DNA of 64,000 nucleotides from Luidia sarsii (GCA_949987565.1 OX465110.1:9012556-9076555), one strand, 5' to 3'. Positions 19,801-31,883 are shown, counted from the first letter of the stretch. Notes: generated by a model not told the origin, from the letters alone. Numbers and translations are program-made.

Positions 19801-19892
19801 CCCAAAACAAGTTTTGAAAGTTACGTCCACTCTGTATGTGTGGTACCCGAGCCGCATCTGCCAGGCGTTTGCATCTGAATACGGGCGATTCA

Positions 19893-19965
19893 CAGTAGTG
19901 CGCCCTCTAGAGTTTGCAAGGCGTTGGCCAATCACAATGCGCGGAATCTGTTGACCCTTTCCGGT
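19893..19965 (-). repeat. Dispersed repeat, partner of 2785-2865
   Basis: AGTGCGCCCTCTAGAGTTTG, CAAGGCGTTGGCCAATCAC, AATGCGCGGAATCTG are the inverted counterpart of 2785-2865. Confidence 0.7.
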
Positions 19966-21083
19966 CGATTTTTTGTTTTTCGTCTAGGTAAGCGAGTCAC
20001 CATTTTTTCATGATTTTACATTGATAATTCATGAATTTCTCATTTTCCTCCCCAGACTTAATGACAATAATTCATGAGGAAATCATAAAGAATTCTTCGC
20101 TTTAAGAAAGAAAGAAAAAAAACCCTGTACGTGCAAGCTAAGAAGTACGAGAAGGGAAGTGAACATGTACATGTACACGCATGCGAGGGACAGGCACGGC
20201 AAGACATGGGCTGCCGCGCACCAACGCAAAACACAGGGTACCAGCCAGTAGGCTGACGTCAGCACGGCAATTAGACTTTAAGACACACTTAAATGGTTAA
20301 GCTTTCACCAATTACTAATTGAATCCAGCCGATTTGTACAATTAATCCCGCCAGGTCGTGATTGATAGGCGGCGGGGGCGGGGAGGGGGGGGGCAACGGC
20401 AAAAGAGAGAAAGAGAGCAACGAAAGGACAAGAAAAAAAATAATAAATCCACCGTCATCTTTTTATTGAAGGGGCGGCATTGGAAGGGCCGGGGTCTTGG
20501 GTCTAGGAGCGGGAGTAGGGGGAAATTTTTACTCCCTATCTTGCCCGGGAAATTCGCGGTAATCTTTCGTCAATTAGGACGTAGATCCAGTGGACTCACG
20601 CAAAGGAATCTCGGGAAAGGTAAGGAGGAGGAGGAGGAGGCGAGTCGAGGTTCGTGGGGGACCGACTTCCACGGCACCGTTGATAGACATGCGGCCAATG
20701 CAAGCTATCACGCACCGCTCACGGCCCTGGTGACTCACAGAATCTCCCAGATACAATATCATACGTCGTACCGGTACGTACATTATAAATAGTAGTCCGC
20801 GCACTTTCTATTCGGTTACAATATTGCTTTCCCCCATGCGTCGATGTGTGTATTTGAACTTAATCCCCTGGCCTTGGTTGTTCGGTTCGGGTTCGCCCGT
20901 GGCTGGGTAGTTATGGCGCCAAGCTTACCGTCTGGTTCCCCGACGTAAATCGCGTGGACGGGGGGGGGGGGAGATTGGGAGATTAGGCGGACGGCAAACT
21001 GGAGACGTCGTCTGCTTCCGTTGATGCGGCCAGATCAGAGACTGGGCCCCTCAGAAACTTTGCGCCTAAACGAGAAGCAAAAC
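19966..21083. other. Intergenic, no gene seen
   Basis: Contains a G tract at 20380-20390 and 20959-20969 and an AGG run near 20630. A donor-like AAAG|GTAAGG lies near 20615 but the flanking frames are not convincing. Confidence 0.35.
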
Positions 21084-21423
21084 CCGTGTTCGCATTGGAC
21101 TTTTTCTTCCGCGGCCATGCGGTAACTTACCGCGACATTCCTTAAGGTGATTCTACCTTGCGTCCGCACTTGGATTTATCTTCCGCGGCGGTATGAGAAA
21201 TTCACTGTGTGAGGCTGGCAGAATGTCGCCTATTATGGCCCTGTCAAGTTACCGTGGCTGAGCGGAAAGTTTCTGCGACGTCTCTCGCCCTGTTAGTTTT
21301 ACATCACGCTCGCGGTAACTTGACAGGGAGGGTAGTTTTCCGCGTGTCCGCATTGGATTTATTTTTGTCATTCTTCCGCTCTGCCGCGGTAGTTTGACAA
21401 ATTTAAGTCCAATGCGAACACGG
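21084..21423. mobile_element. Inverted-repeat element with perfect 19-bp ends
   Basis: CCGTGTTCGCATTGGACTT at 21084-21102 is exactly inverted at 21405-21423. Internally, CGTCCGCACTTGGATTTAT and GTGTCCGCATTGGATTTAT repeat the end sequence, and GGTAACTTACCGCG / CGCGGTAACTTGACAG recur. It is about 340 bp and non-coding. Architecture matches 1095-1579 and 61622-62163. Confidence 0.78.
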
Positions 21424-21829
21424 CTAGTCGTTTGTCCAACTCTTAGTCTGGGTGGATCCGAACGGTTGGTACAGTAGTTCGTCATGTTGACCCACACAAT
21501 CTGAATAGTGTTGCTAATTGTAATATTTTGATCAGAGTTTACCAAAATGATGCTTGAATGTTCCCAGGTTATTTTTCCATATAATGTTCCACCCTTTAAA
21601 TTTAAAACAAATATGAATAAGTGGCACTCTCCGATAAACCGAACATCGGGGAAGAAATATGTACAAGTAGGCCTACAACAGTGTACATTGGACAATATAT
21701 AAAATACATTGGGCAACATCTTCGACCATTGTTGTCAAAGTATCAACAGACGACATTCATTCTCAAAGAAAAAAAAGAGGGACATTGAAGTTTCGATCCT
21801 AGTATTTCAGGCCCTTTCTGAAAAGGAAG
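21424..21829. other. Intergenic, no feature seen
   Basis: AT-rich unique sequence. The 156-codon minus frame extends across the neighbouring mobile element and is not credible as a gene. Confidence 0.4.
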
Positions 21830-21975
21830 ACCATTCTCAAAAGCTTTCCTCTCTGTTTCTTCAGGAAAGGGCCAGATGGGATCCTAACGTCAGGCCCGCG
21901 ACATATTTTGACATTTTGCATTTTGGACCATTTTCAGTCGGTAAGCGGTTTTCAACATCCTTGCACGTCACTCCG
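21830..21975 (+). repeat. Degraded copy of the GGATCGAAACGTCAGGCCC repeat family
   Basis: AGGAAAGGGCCAGATGG, GATCCTAACGTCAGGCCC, then TTCAGTCGGTAAGCGG, TTTTCAACATCC parallels 33501-33605 in order and spacing. Confidence 0.55.
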
Positions 21976-22984
21976 AGGGACATCTGTTGATCGATCGAAA
22001 GGTCAAAGGTTTCGGATTATGCTGTTGCGTTCTGGAGTTTGGTTGATCGAACTCAACCCCAACTAGTCCAAGCGCTTCTCAGACAACCAAATCGTGATTA
22101 CCAAACGATATTTCCCGACATTATTTTTATATTCGCGGAGGACAGTTTACACAGAAATGCCTGCATATCCCTGGTCACGAATGAATTCAACTTATCTTCC
22201 AAATGCAATCTGAAACGTTTAAGCATTCATAAAAAATAGGCTCATTTTTATTTATAGGTCATTATAACTGATTTCAAAAGCACTCGTTTTCCGTTTACCG
22301 TGACACTCCCTGTCCAGTTTCGGCCAAAAAGAAGAAGACACATTCACTACAACAAAAATGTCAGATCAAAAATCATTCACATATCAAAATCTTATAGGAC
22401 ACGACCTTTCAATCCTGGCCGGAACAATCTCAAAGGTTCTGACTTTGGCAAAGTTCCGGCACGGGTCGGCCCTCCATGGGCCTATTTTAATTTTCGAGAC
22501 GGCCGTCAGTTGTCGTACAATGATCGGGAGAGAAGTAGACGCGTGAATGAGGCCAGGGGACTTCTCGTTCCTTCCTTCATGCTTCAATTCTCGCCGCTGC
22601 CTTTGTGTTTTGTATTGGCCTCTCCTGTGGTGATCCCCACTCGCCTCCTCCGAAATTGGGTTGTCGCTCTGCCGCGTGCGGTCACGTGAGCGGGCACTCC
22701 TTGGAGAGATTGCCCCAATCGGGACTTGATAGCTTGTTTGGATCCGTACTCCCGACAGCCGACAGCTCCCCCTGTTCTCCCAGCACACCCCCAACAAAAA
22801 ACTCTACACCCCTCCCCCTTCCCCTCCAACCATCCCTCCCTGGCCCCTTCTATTAAAATGTCACAACATTCCGTCAAATCTAATTTCCCCTTTTCCCCCT
22901 GTAGAGTGCCCGACCGCGGCCTCTGGACACGTCGGTAAGGGGAGCCAGCTGGACCCATGTGGTTTGGGCTTCAGAGAGATTCTT
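21976..22984. other. Intergenic, no gene seen
   Basis: Unique sequence. A pyrimidine tract ending TTCCCCCTGTAG precedes a donor-like TCG|GTAAGG at 22935, but the implied 30-nt exon is too weak to call. Confidence 0.35.
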
Positions 22985-23109
22985 AGTGGAGAGATAGAGA
23001 GACGGGGGGGGCAGAGAGAAAGAGGGAGAGAGAGAGTGGGAGAAAGAGAACAAGAGAGAGATAGTGGAGGAGAGAGAGATGGGAGAGAGAGAGTGAGAGA
23101 GAGAGAGAG

Positions 23110-23140
<31 letters not shown>

Positions 23141-23825
23141 AAGGGAGAGAGGGGTGAGAGAGGGGTGTGAGAGAGAGGGGGAAAGAGAGGGGGAGAGAGA
23201 GGGGGGTACCGGAGAGGGAGAGAGAGGGGAGAGAGGGGGAGGGGTGAGAGAGAGGGGGAGACAGGGGACAGGAATGGAGAGAGGGTGAGAGGGATAGAGA
23301 TGGAGAGAGAAGGGGAGAGAGGGGGAGATACAAGGAGAGAGACAAGGGTAAGGGGGTAAGAGGGGTAGGGCGAGGAAGGGGGAGAGAGGGAGAGAGGGGA
23401 GAGGGGAGAGAGGGGTGGCAGGGAGAGGCAGGGAGAGAGAGGGGAGATGGAGAGAGGTGGAGTTCGAGGGGAGGGGTGAGAGAAAGGGAGAGAGAGAGGG
23501 AAGAGAAAGGGAGAGAGAGGGGGAGAGGGAGAGAGGGGAGATACAGGGAGAGAGACGGGGGAAAGGGGGTAAGAGGGGGTGGGGCGAGGAAGGGGGAGAG
23601 AGATGGAGAGAGGGGGAGAGAGAGGGGGAGCGGGGTGAGAGAAAGGGAGAGAGAGAGGGGGAAGAAAAAGGAGAGAGAGGGGGAGAGAGACAGGGGCCGG
23701 TAAGGGGGTAAGAGGGGGTAGGGCGAGGAAGGGGGAGAGAGAGGGAGAGAGGAATGGAAGAAGAGAAGAAGGAAGAGGCAGGGAGGGAGCAGACAATGGG
23801 AGGGGGAGAGTGGGAGGGAGAGAGT
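22985..23825. repeat. Purine (GA)n array, about 840 bp
   Basis: GAGAGAGAGGGGGAGAGA text with longer-period units: GGGTAAGAGGGGGTAGGGCG and AGGAAGGGGGAGAGAGA appear three times (near 23345, 23570 and 23702), suggesting internal duplications. Long open frames on both strands are Ser/Leu/Pro or Arg/Glu repeats and are not genes. Confidence 0.95.
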
Positions 23826-24287
23826 CGTTTGCACCTATAGCCCCAAGTGATCAGAGATGGTCAGTGTCGTGAAAGGGGAAAACAGGGGAGTTCGCTGGGG
23901 GTCACACTTTCTTGTGCTGAAAAGTCAAGTGCCTTCATGGCGTGATGGTGATATTATAATGTATGCGCCCTACATTGCAGTCTCCCTCGTTGCAACAGAG
24001 TGTTGGTTTAAGAAGCGGTGTGGCACTCTGCAGGAGAAAAGGGAAGACCACTCGTCATGGGCGCACCGTGGCCCAAGACTGGCTTGCTATAACGGTAGCC
24101 TAAGATAGTTGAGACGGTTGACATCGTTGCGGTCACATCCAAACGTGTTTCCCGCACAAGTCACGGTTAAAGGCTAGCTCTGCCCACGGTGTGCCCTGGC
24201 TGAGATCATGGAGCTCCGATATAGTCAGCGTGCATTGGGGATGGGGGCGCATCGCTATGCCTGTGAAGGACTGCCCCACTGTATTGG
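23826..24287. other. Intergenic, no feature seen
   Basis: Unique sequence between the purine array and a short palindromic element. Confidence 0.4.
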
Positions 24288-24451
24288 TAGACCCTAAAGG
24301 AGGCCAAGTAAAATGCCATACGTCACAAGTGAATATTCATGAGTTAATCTCTCGACTGAGGAAGGTCAATGGGTCCCGAAATTAATTTATGCTAAGCAGC
24401 CATGAATACATTTGACGTACGGCATTCTACTTGGCCGCCTTTTTGGGTCTA
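24288..24451. mobile_element. Short palindromic MITE with TA duplication
   Basis: TA at 24288-24289 and 24450-24451 flank a 160-bp element. Left end GACCCTAAAGGAGGCCAAG pairs with right end CTTGGCCGCCTTTTTGGGTC, continuing through AATGCCATACGTCA. TA flanks suggest a Tc1/mariner-type relative. Only one copy is seen in the window. Confidence 0.7.
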
Positions 24452-25044
24452 TCCACTTTATTTGCATAGCTCGGTGTTTATGTCACGTGAATGGGCGCTT
24501 CAACGACTGACTGGATCGCTTGGAGTTGGTTGATCCCGAGCCATAAGCCACTCTCTTTACTCAGGAATTCTCCCCCGGTGCATCGGGTCGTCCGTCTTCT
24601 GGTATATGCAGAGGCCTCTTGGGGTGGCATTCAACAGCACGGGGGGCTCTCAAACCTAAAACACGCCGTCAACCCTTGGCCATCAAGCGGTGACGGTTAC
24701 ACAGGATACGCCGATTGAGTGTTTGTCACGAATGTGGCCCACTCTCTCTCTCTCCCCCTCTACCTCCCTCATCCTCCTCCAACTCCTACTCTCCGCTCCA
24801 TCACAACAAGCTATCGTTAGCACGGTCCGAGGTCAGACCCGATTAACACCCGTCACTTCCCAGGGTCGGCCGTCCACACGGGAGCCCACACCAGACGGCC
24901 GCGACCGAGCCCCAGCTTCGGGTTTCTTCCCTTACCGCCACCCCACCGGGAGGGCCCGGCCCGACCCGGTAATAGATCCCCAGTCGGGCCCTGCAGCGCC
25001 GTCAATGGCCGGGCCTGTTCCAGTCGGCTGGCCGGGGAACCGAG
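24452..25044. other. Intergenic, no gene seen
   Basis: GC-rich from about 24830. A 125-codon plus frame here ends in the purine array and is not supported. Confidence 0.35.
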
Positions 25045-25172
25045 AGAAAGAGAGAGAGAGAGGGTGAGGGAGATAGAGAAAGAGAGAGAGAGAGAGAGAG
25101 AGAGGGTGAGGGAGAGAGAGAGAGAGAGGGTGAGGGAGATAGAGAAAGAGGGGGAGAGAGAGAGAGAGAGGG

Positions 25173-25204
<32 letters not shown>

Positions 25205-25692
25205 GGGGAGGGGGGGAGAGAGCGAGAGAGAGGGGGGAAGGGAGAGAGAGGAGATAGAGAAAGAGAGACAGAGAGGGAGACAGGGAGAGAGAGAGATAGA
25301 GAGAGTGAGAGAGAGTGAGAGAGAGAGGGATAGGGGAGAATGAGTGATAGAGGAAGAGAGAGGGGTAGAGAGAAGGATAAAGAGAGGTTGAGAGAGATGG
25401 AGAGAGAGGGGAGAGAAGGAGAATGCAAAATAGAGGGAGAAAGAGGGGAGAGAGATGGAGAGAGAGAAAGGTTGAAAGAGATATGGAGAGAGAAGTTGAG
25501 AGAGATGGAGAGAGAGCGAGAACGAGGTGGGGGAGAGGGGAGAAAGATGAGGGAAAGAGGAGGGAGAGGGAGGGTGAGACAGGGGAGAGAGAAGAGTGAG
25601 TGGTGGAGCGAGTGGGAGAGAAGGAGAGAGAGAGGGGAGAGTGAAGAGATAGAGAGAGGGAGAGAGGTGTAGAGAGAGGGGAAAGAGGGTAT
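25045..25692. repeat. Purine (GA)n array, about 650 bp
   Basis: GAGAGAGAGAGGGTGAGGG units recur at 25055-25145; thereafter AGAGATGGAGAGAGAG variants. The long minus frames across it are Leu/Ser repeats. Confidence 0.95.
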
Positions 25693-28241
25693 AGGGGGAA
25701 GAGGTTGAGAGAGGTTGGGCCCACACAACTTCATTTCACACAGCGAGTCCGGGGTCCGGCCCCGCCCGAGGGCCATTGAAAGGGAAACCCGGGGTATTGC
25801 CCTCCCCTGCCTACCCACACGCACACCACCCCCACGACCCCCACGACCCCCACGACCCCCAAGCCCCGTACCTGCGGTGTCATCCTAGCCCGGCGTGGAA
25901 GCCGGCTTGGGTTCGCCTAATTAAACACCCTGCGACACATTGGACTCATTAGTGGCGCACACGGACGCCCTGCGGAAAAAAAGGGGGAAAGAACGAAAGT
26001 CGACCAAAAAAAACCATACGGGACGCGGGGGTGGTAACTCGAGCCCCCACCGGTGCTTTTGGGGAGAAAACAACTTACATCATCATGGTGGCCGTTAATA
26101 AATGCATTAATGTCTCTCCGCATCCAAGGACAACCTACTAACGAATCGGTGCACCCGCAAACCCAAAGATCATCCCAACATCTCTGCAAGTTCATTTCAA
26201 AAGTTTCAGAATAAAGTCGCTACTTTTATAAGGTTCGTCTCCAGTCGATTGTGGTTCATTCTTCAGTGGCCAACTTACTCGGGTTGCACTTCAAATCTCC
26301 ATTCCTGCGTGGTTTGCCTGATTGCTATCAGGGGGACTTGGGGGCGAGGAGTAAGCGAGAAACCTCGGTCGTTGACTGGTACTAAACGGTCAATCGCTTT
26401 TCAAATTACACGCGTGGACGTTGCCGTGTCGCTTGGTTTGACGAGTTCCTGACGGTGTTCGGAATTAAATAGCGCCCCCTGTTGATTAGAAAAAAACAGC
26501 ACCCCTCCCTGGAATGGCCGCGAAATGCAGCTCGCTGTTTTGATCCCAGAGTGGGTATTTCAAAGGAAGAAAGGTCCTATCAGGATCGAATAGAAGACCC
26601 TGTATCATTTAGACATTTTAATGAATATATCAACGTGATATACTTGCCAAAAGATACATTTTACTCGATGAGAAAAATCTTTTTCTTCACAGTGAAAGAT
26701 AGGAGTTAAAACTGATCTCTTTCTCAATGGGCGCACGTCCATTAACCATTATATGATTGCTAAGATTTTGCAAGAACCGCCGAGAACAAAAGTTCATTTC
26801 CCTTCGTCCGCCCAGCTCGGAAGACAGCCAGACTACGAGTGGGCCAACACTTGCCACCCCATGCCGACTTCCCGATGACAACCGTTGCCGTGACGACCGT
26901 TGTCAAGCGATGACCGTTTCTGAGTCCCCCCCCCGCCGCCCTGGTGGACGAAGAGTATTTTGCACACCCTGATCGGTTTTTAAACTCCGCATCGTGCACG
27001 GGGAAATTGACTTGTGGGCGAGAAATATTTTTTTGTCTCCAGTGACGCACCAGAGCGATTGGTTTGCGCTGTGGAACTCTGACTGAGACCTCCGCGGAGA
27101 AGTGGATGGTAACCCAATCCATTGGCCCGGCATGGCTGGAGTCCTTCCGCGATTTGCTCAGGTCAGGGGTCAATTGGACGAACGGGAATTGCCTGCGGGA
27201 CAGAGCCCGCGTGCACATCAATCACCGTACAAATTATTCACAGTGACGCCATCTTGTTGCAAGTGGACCCATCCATAACGTTTCCATTTCCGAAACCATG
27301 GTTCTGCAAAAACTTTTTTAAGCGTCGCTGTCGGTATGTCAACGGCAAAAACCACCAAGATGTCGGCGACAGAACTACTGTGTGTCTCGGTCCATGTGCT
27401 AAGCATCGCGCACACACTCACAGACAACGCAGGACAGCAACTTCTCGCGCCTGACACTGAGCACGCCGGGTGATGGCGCTATTCATGTTTCACGGTGGAA
27501 CTGTGCCTTGCTGGATGCTCGTGGAAATCCCGTTTGACAGTATTTCGAGTACAACATCGATATGCTGCACATTAGGCCTGTACTTATTGGTTGTGGTAGA
27601 AAGACATGCAATACAAATTCAGGAATGAGTTTTAAGTTGTCATGTTGTAGATGTTTTTATTTTCACCCACGTGAAAATGTGCTATCAGCTCACACATTGT
27701 GACACTTGAAAACGGGCGCTTTTCATGCCCAACGGAAGGGTGCAAAGCCATTATACCTATAGTGTGACATCACCTATCAGGACACCGTAATGCCACGGGG
27801 ACCCAACTGACGTTGGTTTGTACATATGGGACGTGACGCGCGTTCAACTTTGCCCATGATTTGTAACGCCATGCCGCCACAGTGCGCTGAACATTTGCCT
27901 ACGGTTTTCAAAACATGCGGGCTTTCATGAACTTACCTGGCGCCCTCTGTTGCCCGTCTACATGTATACGTTATTTACGAAAGCCAACGTTTCCCTCCTG
28001 TTAACTTTCAAGGGCGCCCTCATTGTTAATTTTGCATATAACGAGTTCATTTTTGTTTGCTACTCACGTAGTTTGCGGTAAGGTGGTTGACATTTACACA
28101 CAAAATAAATGCAGAAGTTGGGGTTGGAATCCTACCCAAGCTGCCGGTATTTACGTTGCAGACAATCGAGCAATGCACTGAGCACACACTGCTGGTTGTA
28201 CAGTCATGATACTTGATAGTGTGCAGGATATGGTCTACTCG
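25693..28241. other. Intergenic block, no gene; several GCGCCCYCTGTTG words
   Basis: A (CCCACGA)n run lies at 25825-25860. CTCF-core-like sequences occur at 26470-26485, 27938-27954 and about 28009-28024. Open frames at 26760-27221 (-) and 27122-27454 (+) overlap one another and have no family signature. Confidence 0.4.
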
Positions 28242-28682
28242 ACGCACTGATTCAATCCAAGATGGCTCCGCCGAGCTGGTTATCATAGAGTGTGGGCCCA
28301 CAACTTGTTTTATTGAGGGGTCTTTGGAGGCTAATCAACTGATAAATTGTAGAATAAGTGAAGCGTAAGACAACCTGTGGGTTCACTCACCTATTTCGTG
28401 TGTAATTTGGAAAAATATCTGGCTTTAAACGCGGCCCTATTTTGTTGTAAAAGTGGAGGGGTCCATCCCAAAATTCTTGCAGAAATTCGGCTTGGATTGC
28501 TACACATTTGGGGGGGGGGTGGTCAGTAAACGAATCTGAGAGATGAAGGTTCAAACTACAATTTTCAGTTTTCCTATACGCATACAATAACTGAGAAAAA
28601 TTAGGGTGTGGAATAATTGGCTTTGAGAGTGAGTATTTTTGTACAACGCTCAATGGGAGCTCGATTTAGTGTTCTGCAACCT
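28242..28682 (-). mobile_element. MITE family 3 copy 1 (GGTTGCAGAACACTAAAT ends)
   Basis: In reverse it starts GGTTGCAGAACACTAAATCG then AGCTCCCATTGAGCG, and contains CTCAGTTATTGTATG, GTAGTTTGAACCTTCATCTC and GACCCCTCCACTTTTAC. The far end is eroded (CCAAGATGGCTCCGCCGAGC remains). The body is shared with five other copies. Confidence 0.82.
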
Positions 28683-28698
28683 TATTGAAAAAGCATGA

Positions 28699-29175
28699 GG
28701 GTGCAGCACACAATATCCATCCAAGATGATTCCGCCGAGCTGATTATCATAAAATTTGGACCCACAACTTCTTTTTAATAAGGGGACTTTGGAGGCTAAT
28801 TAATACATTGTAGAATAAGTGACACTTAAGACAACCTGGGGTTCACTCTTCAATTTGGTATGTCATTTGGACCATATCCGGCTTTAAATGTGGCCCTATT
28901 TGGCTGTAGAAGTGGAGGGGTCCATTCCAAAATCTTTGCAGAAATTTGGCTTGGACGGCTACACATTTTGGGGTGTTTTTTCTAGGGGTAAATAGCAAAA
29001 AATCCAATCGGCTAAGGGCACTAAAATTAAAAAGAATCTGAGAGATGAAGGTCCAAACTACAATTTTCAGTAAAGCTACAAGAACTGAGAGACTTTTGGG
29101 TGTGGGATATTTGGCTTTGAAAGTGAGTGTTTTTGTACAGTGTTCAATGGGAGCTCGAATTAGTGTTCTGCACCC
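28699..29175 (-). mobile_element. MITE family 3 copy 2, tandem with copy 1
   Basis: GGGTGCAGCACACAATATCC at one end and ATTAGTGTTCTGCACCC at the other form the inverted termini. The body is collinear with copy 1 and in the same orientation. Only 16 bp separates the pair. Confidence 0.85.
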
Positions 29176-31883
29176 AAGAATAAAGTAGCACGCCCTCTGT
29201 CGCCCTGAAATCGGAACAACTTCCCCTTCGCGTCACAAAGACCATTATTTGTACATCACGCCCTCTGTTGGTGAGTCAATCCTACTTGGATGCACTGTTC
29301 ATGTACTATTAGTCGTCTCGGCATTTTCAAATTAAACTAAATGTGGATTTTACACCTCGGTCTATTTGTAGTTATTTTTCACCTATTCTAGTCCATTACT
29401 TTTGTTTCTATTAAATATCACCCGAACACGAACTACCTCTTTAATACGGAAACATAATTATATAATTTTCTGTTCCCCGAAGAAATGAATTCCAATTGCT
29501 CTTATAAAATTCGAATTAGGCCTAGTTTTAAAAAACAACAATGTTTAAACAGACTTTACGACGAGGTTATTCATTTTTTTCAAAGTTTTTATTTTGTCTA
29601 TAAAAGGTATATAATTGTAGTTATTTTAACCCAAAATTCTAATCAGGATAAGAGCAGTGCTACACATAGACCGTCTCCATAGTTGAAAGGTCTCTGGCAC
29701 TCTCTTCAATCATTCGTTTCCCCCCCCCACAGAAAAAGAAAACATTATTGATGTCTTGTAAAAAAAAAAAATGACGCGTGCTGGCCGGGATAGCATGTCG
29801 CAGGGCAAACAAACAGAGGTATGAATTCCAAATGAGCAAAGACGGCATTGCAATACCCTCCTCCTTCCCACACCCCACCCTCACCATCGCCTTACTGTGC
29901 GACATGCACCCCCACACCCTCATACACCCCCACACACACCCCCACCAACCCCCCTTCCCGAAACACACACACCCTACACACCCCCTCCTTCACATCCCCC
30001 ACACACACCCTCACATATCGTCTCGATGTTTACTCCAAGTTTCGTTTATATTGCTGCCTGTACTAACCACCTAGTGCCGCTGCTCTGGAAGTGTGGAGGA
30101 CCGATGCTTGTGGTTGGGGGAGAGAACATACAGAAAGAAGTTGACAGCTGTTATCTTGTTTACTCGCATGGAAAATATACACAATGACTAATAAAACATC
30201 CCAAGTACACTAACAAGAGCGCCCAGAAAAGACAAATACCGAGCAAATAGTCCGCATTCGCTGCATCTTGACCAGACAAGGTGGTTGCTGGCTCCTGTCC
30301 TTTGTGCCCTGCCAAAATTCTGGGATTTTGTTTTTGTATCTTCGGATCTATTTGGCCCTCAATATCCTTCCTTAATTTCAGGACGATTCCGAGTAAAACA
30401 AAATGCATTCGCATCTCGTGGAGGCTCGACGTCGTTTGGTGAGTATAATCTGCTTTCACCATCCTCCCATTATCAAGTTGTCTTGCTTTCAAAAAGTATC
30501 CCAGAATTTGCAGAATGTTTAAGGGCAAAATCGTAATGCATTCCATGTATCAGTAAGTTTGCTTCGTTCCTTTGTCTGGTCCAATTGAGCGCAATGTTTT
30601 CAGGAAGCCAGACTTGAAAGGCTAATTGTCTGTAGCGCCACCAACGATGCGACTAAGATGCTTTGCCAGTGAACGATGAATGTGCAGAGTTTGGCCTACA
30701 CAAAGAACCCACCACCTCCTACAGTTTCCATTCATCTTTCAGGGGAATGTCGTTTATTTTTCAGCATAGGAAACGCCTACCGATTTGGGTCGTTCAATTC
30801 TCGTTCGTACTTGATTCAGCCTTTGGAGCATCAATGGCTCTAACAACAACAACCATTGTGGCGTTGGATTTAATTGTAGTTCCGTAGCCTTGTACCCTTC
30901 CTGTGTGTCCCAGTTCTTCCGTGCACCATTCACGTTATAGTAAATCGCTTCTTACCTCTCTTCAATAAATGGGAATATCCCGTTGCCTTTTCACGTCTAA
31001 GAACTTGTCAGGAAGTCCCATAATGGGGCATCTGTCGTCATCAACCGAGCACAGTTATACCCAAACCGGGTTAGTGTTTGGTTTTGTCGTTGCATCAAAA
31101 CCGAATCCTTGAGAAAGAAAACAAAAAATTGCCCAGGAGAAACTGGACGCGAGTTGGGAATACTGATTCAAGGCTAAGGTGAATTAGGTGCGTGGTAGAT
31201 GAAGACTCGTCCCATTCCTCGGGTGGAAGTTGTGAAGTGGGGCTTTCGAAGAATCGGAGCCGTTAGAACGAGTGCCAATCACACACAAACATTGTCAATG
31301 ATATAGCTCTTGCGGTCAGGCAGTTGAATAAATCGCTTCGAGGGAAAAAAGAGGGAAAACTGCGCGTGCTCCTATGTTCGTTTCAGCCAACCATATCGAT
31401 TCGGACAACAACTTCGCACCCTTAAATTCCCCAAAGCTCGAAAATGATTCTATATACAACGGGCAATAGTTTACCCAAATTCTGAGCGACGCTGGTCCAA
31501 ATACCAGCTAGTTACATTATTGGACCAATAAAGGACAAATGGTTTCATTTTGTAGGTCGAAACCAATCACATATCCGAAACTTGGTGTCTCAGCGAACCT
31601 TCCACTTGGCGGACAATTTCATCCAGTACCTCTTTCTTTTTTTCACCAAAGCCTATCGCAGATTCGCAGAAAAGAGACTACAGTACTACAGTATACCTCG
31701 TATTTAAAATGAAAGGAGACACAGATATTCCATCAACCAATGGCTCGGACCCTTTCCCTCATTCGAAATGTATTAAGTCATCCTTGCATGTCTTCTTTAA
31801 ACCAAGTGATCAGTCTGTTCCATGCTCTCTGGTATAAGAGAAATTGCGCTAGCAATCTGCAAGACCAACTTCATAGTTTAGAA
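29176..31883. other. Intergenic block; two CTCF-like words and one candidate exon
   Basis: CACGCCCTCTGTCGCC (29189) and CACGCCCTCTGTTGGTG (29257) lie at the start. A (CACACC)-rich tract spans 29905-30015. A possible short exon at 30382-30438 is listed separately. A 128-codon minus frame (30160-30546) has one hydrophobic stretch but no recognisable family. The remainder is unique sequence. Confidence 0.35.
30382..30438 (+). other. Candidate 57-nt internal exon, unassigned
   Basis: CCTTCCTTAATTTCAG precedes and GTCGTTTG|GTGAGTATAATC follows, giving both splice consensus sites around 57 nt (19 codons). Two of three frames are open. A second acceptor-like TTCATCTTTCAG ends at 30742, followed by an open stretch to a stop at 30841-30843 or 30885-30887 depending on frame. 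The peptide is not recognisable. It could be chance or a spliced non-coding RNA. Confidence 0.22.

Noticed and set aside
22861..23834. Minus-strand frames of 283-311 codons
   Set aside because: Ser/Leu/Pro repeats from the purine array; low complexity in several frames at once.
24853..25824. Minus-strand frames of 240-323 codons
   Set aside because: Same cause: translation of a (GA)n array.
30160..30546. 128-codon minus frame with one hydrophobic segment
   Set aside because: No recognisable family, no clear splice sites around it, and the plus strand has better splice signals in the same place.
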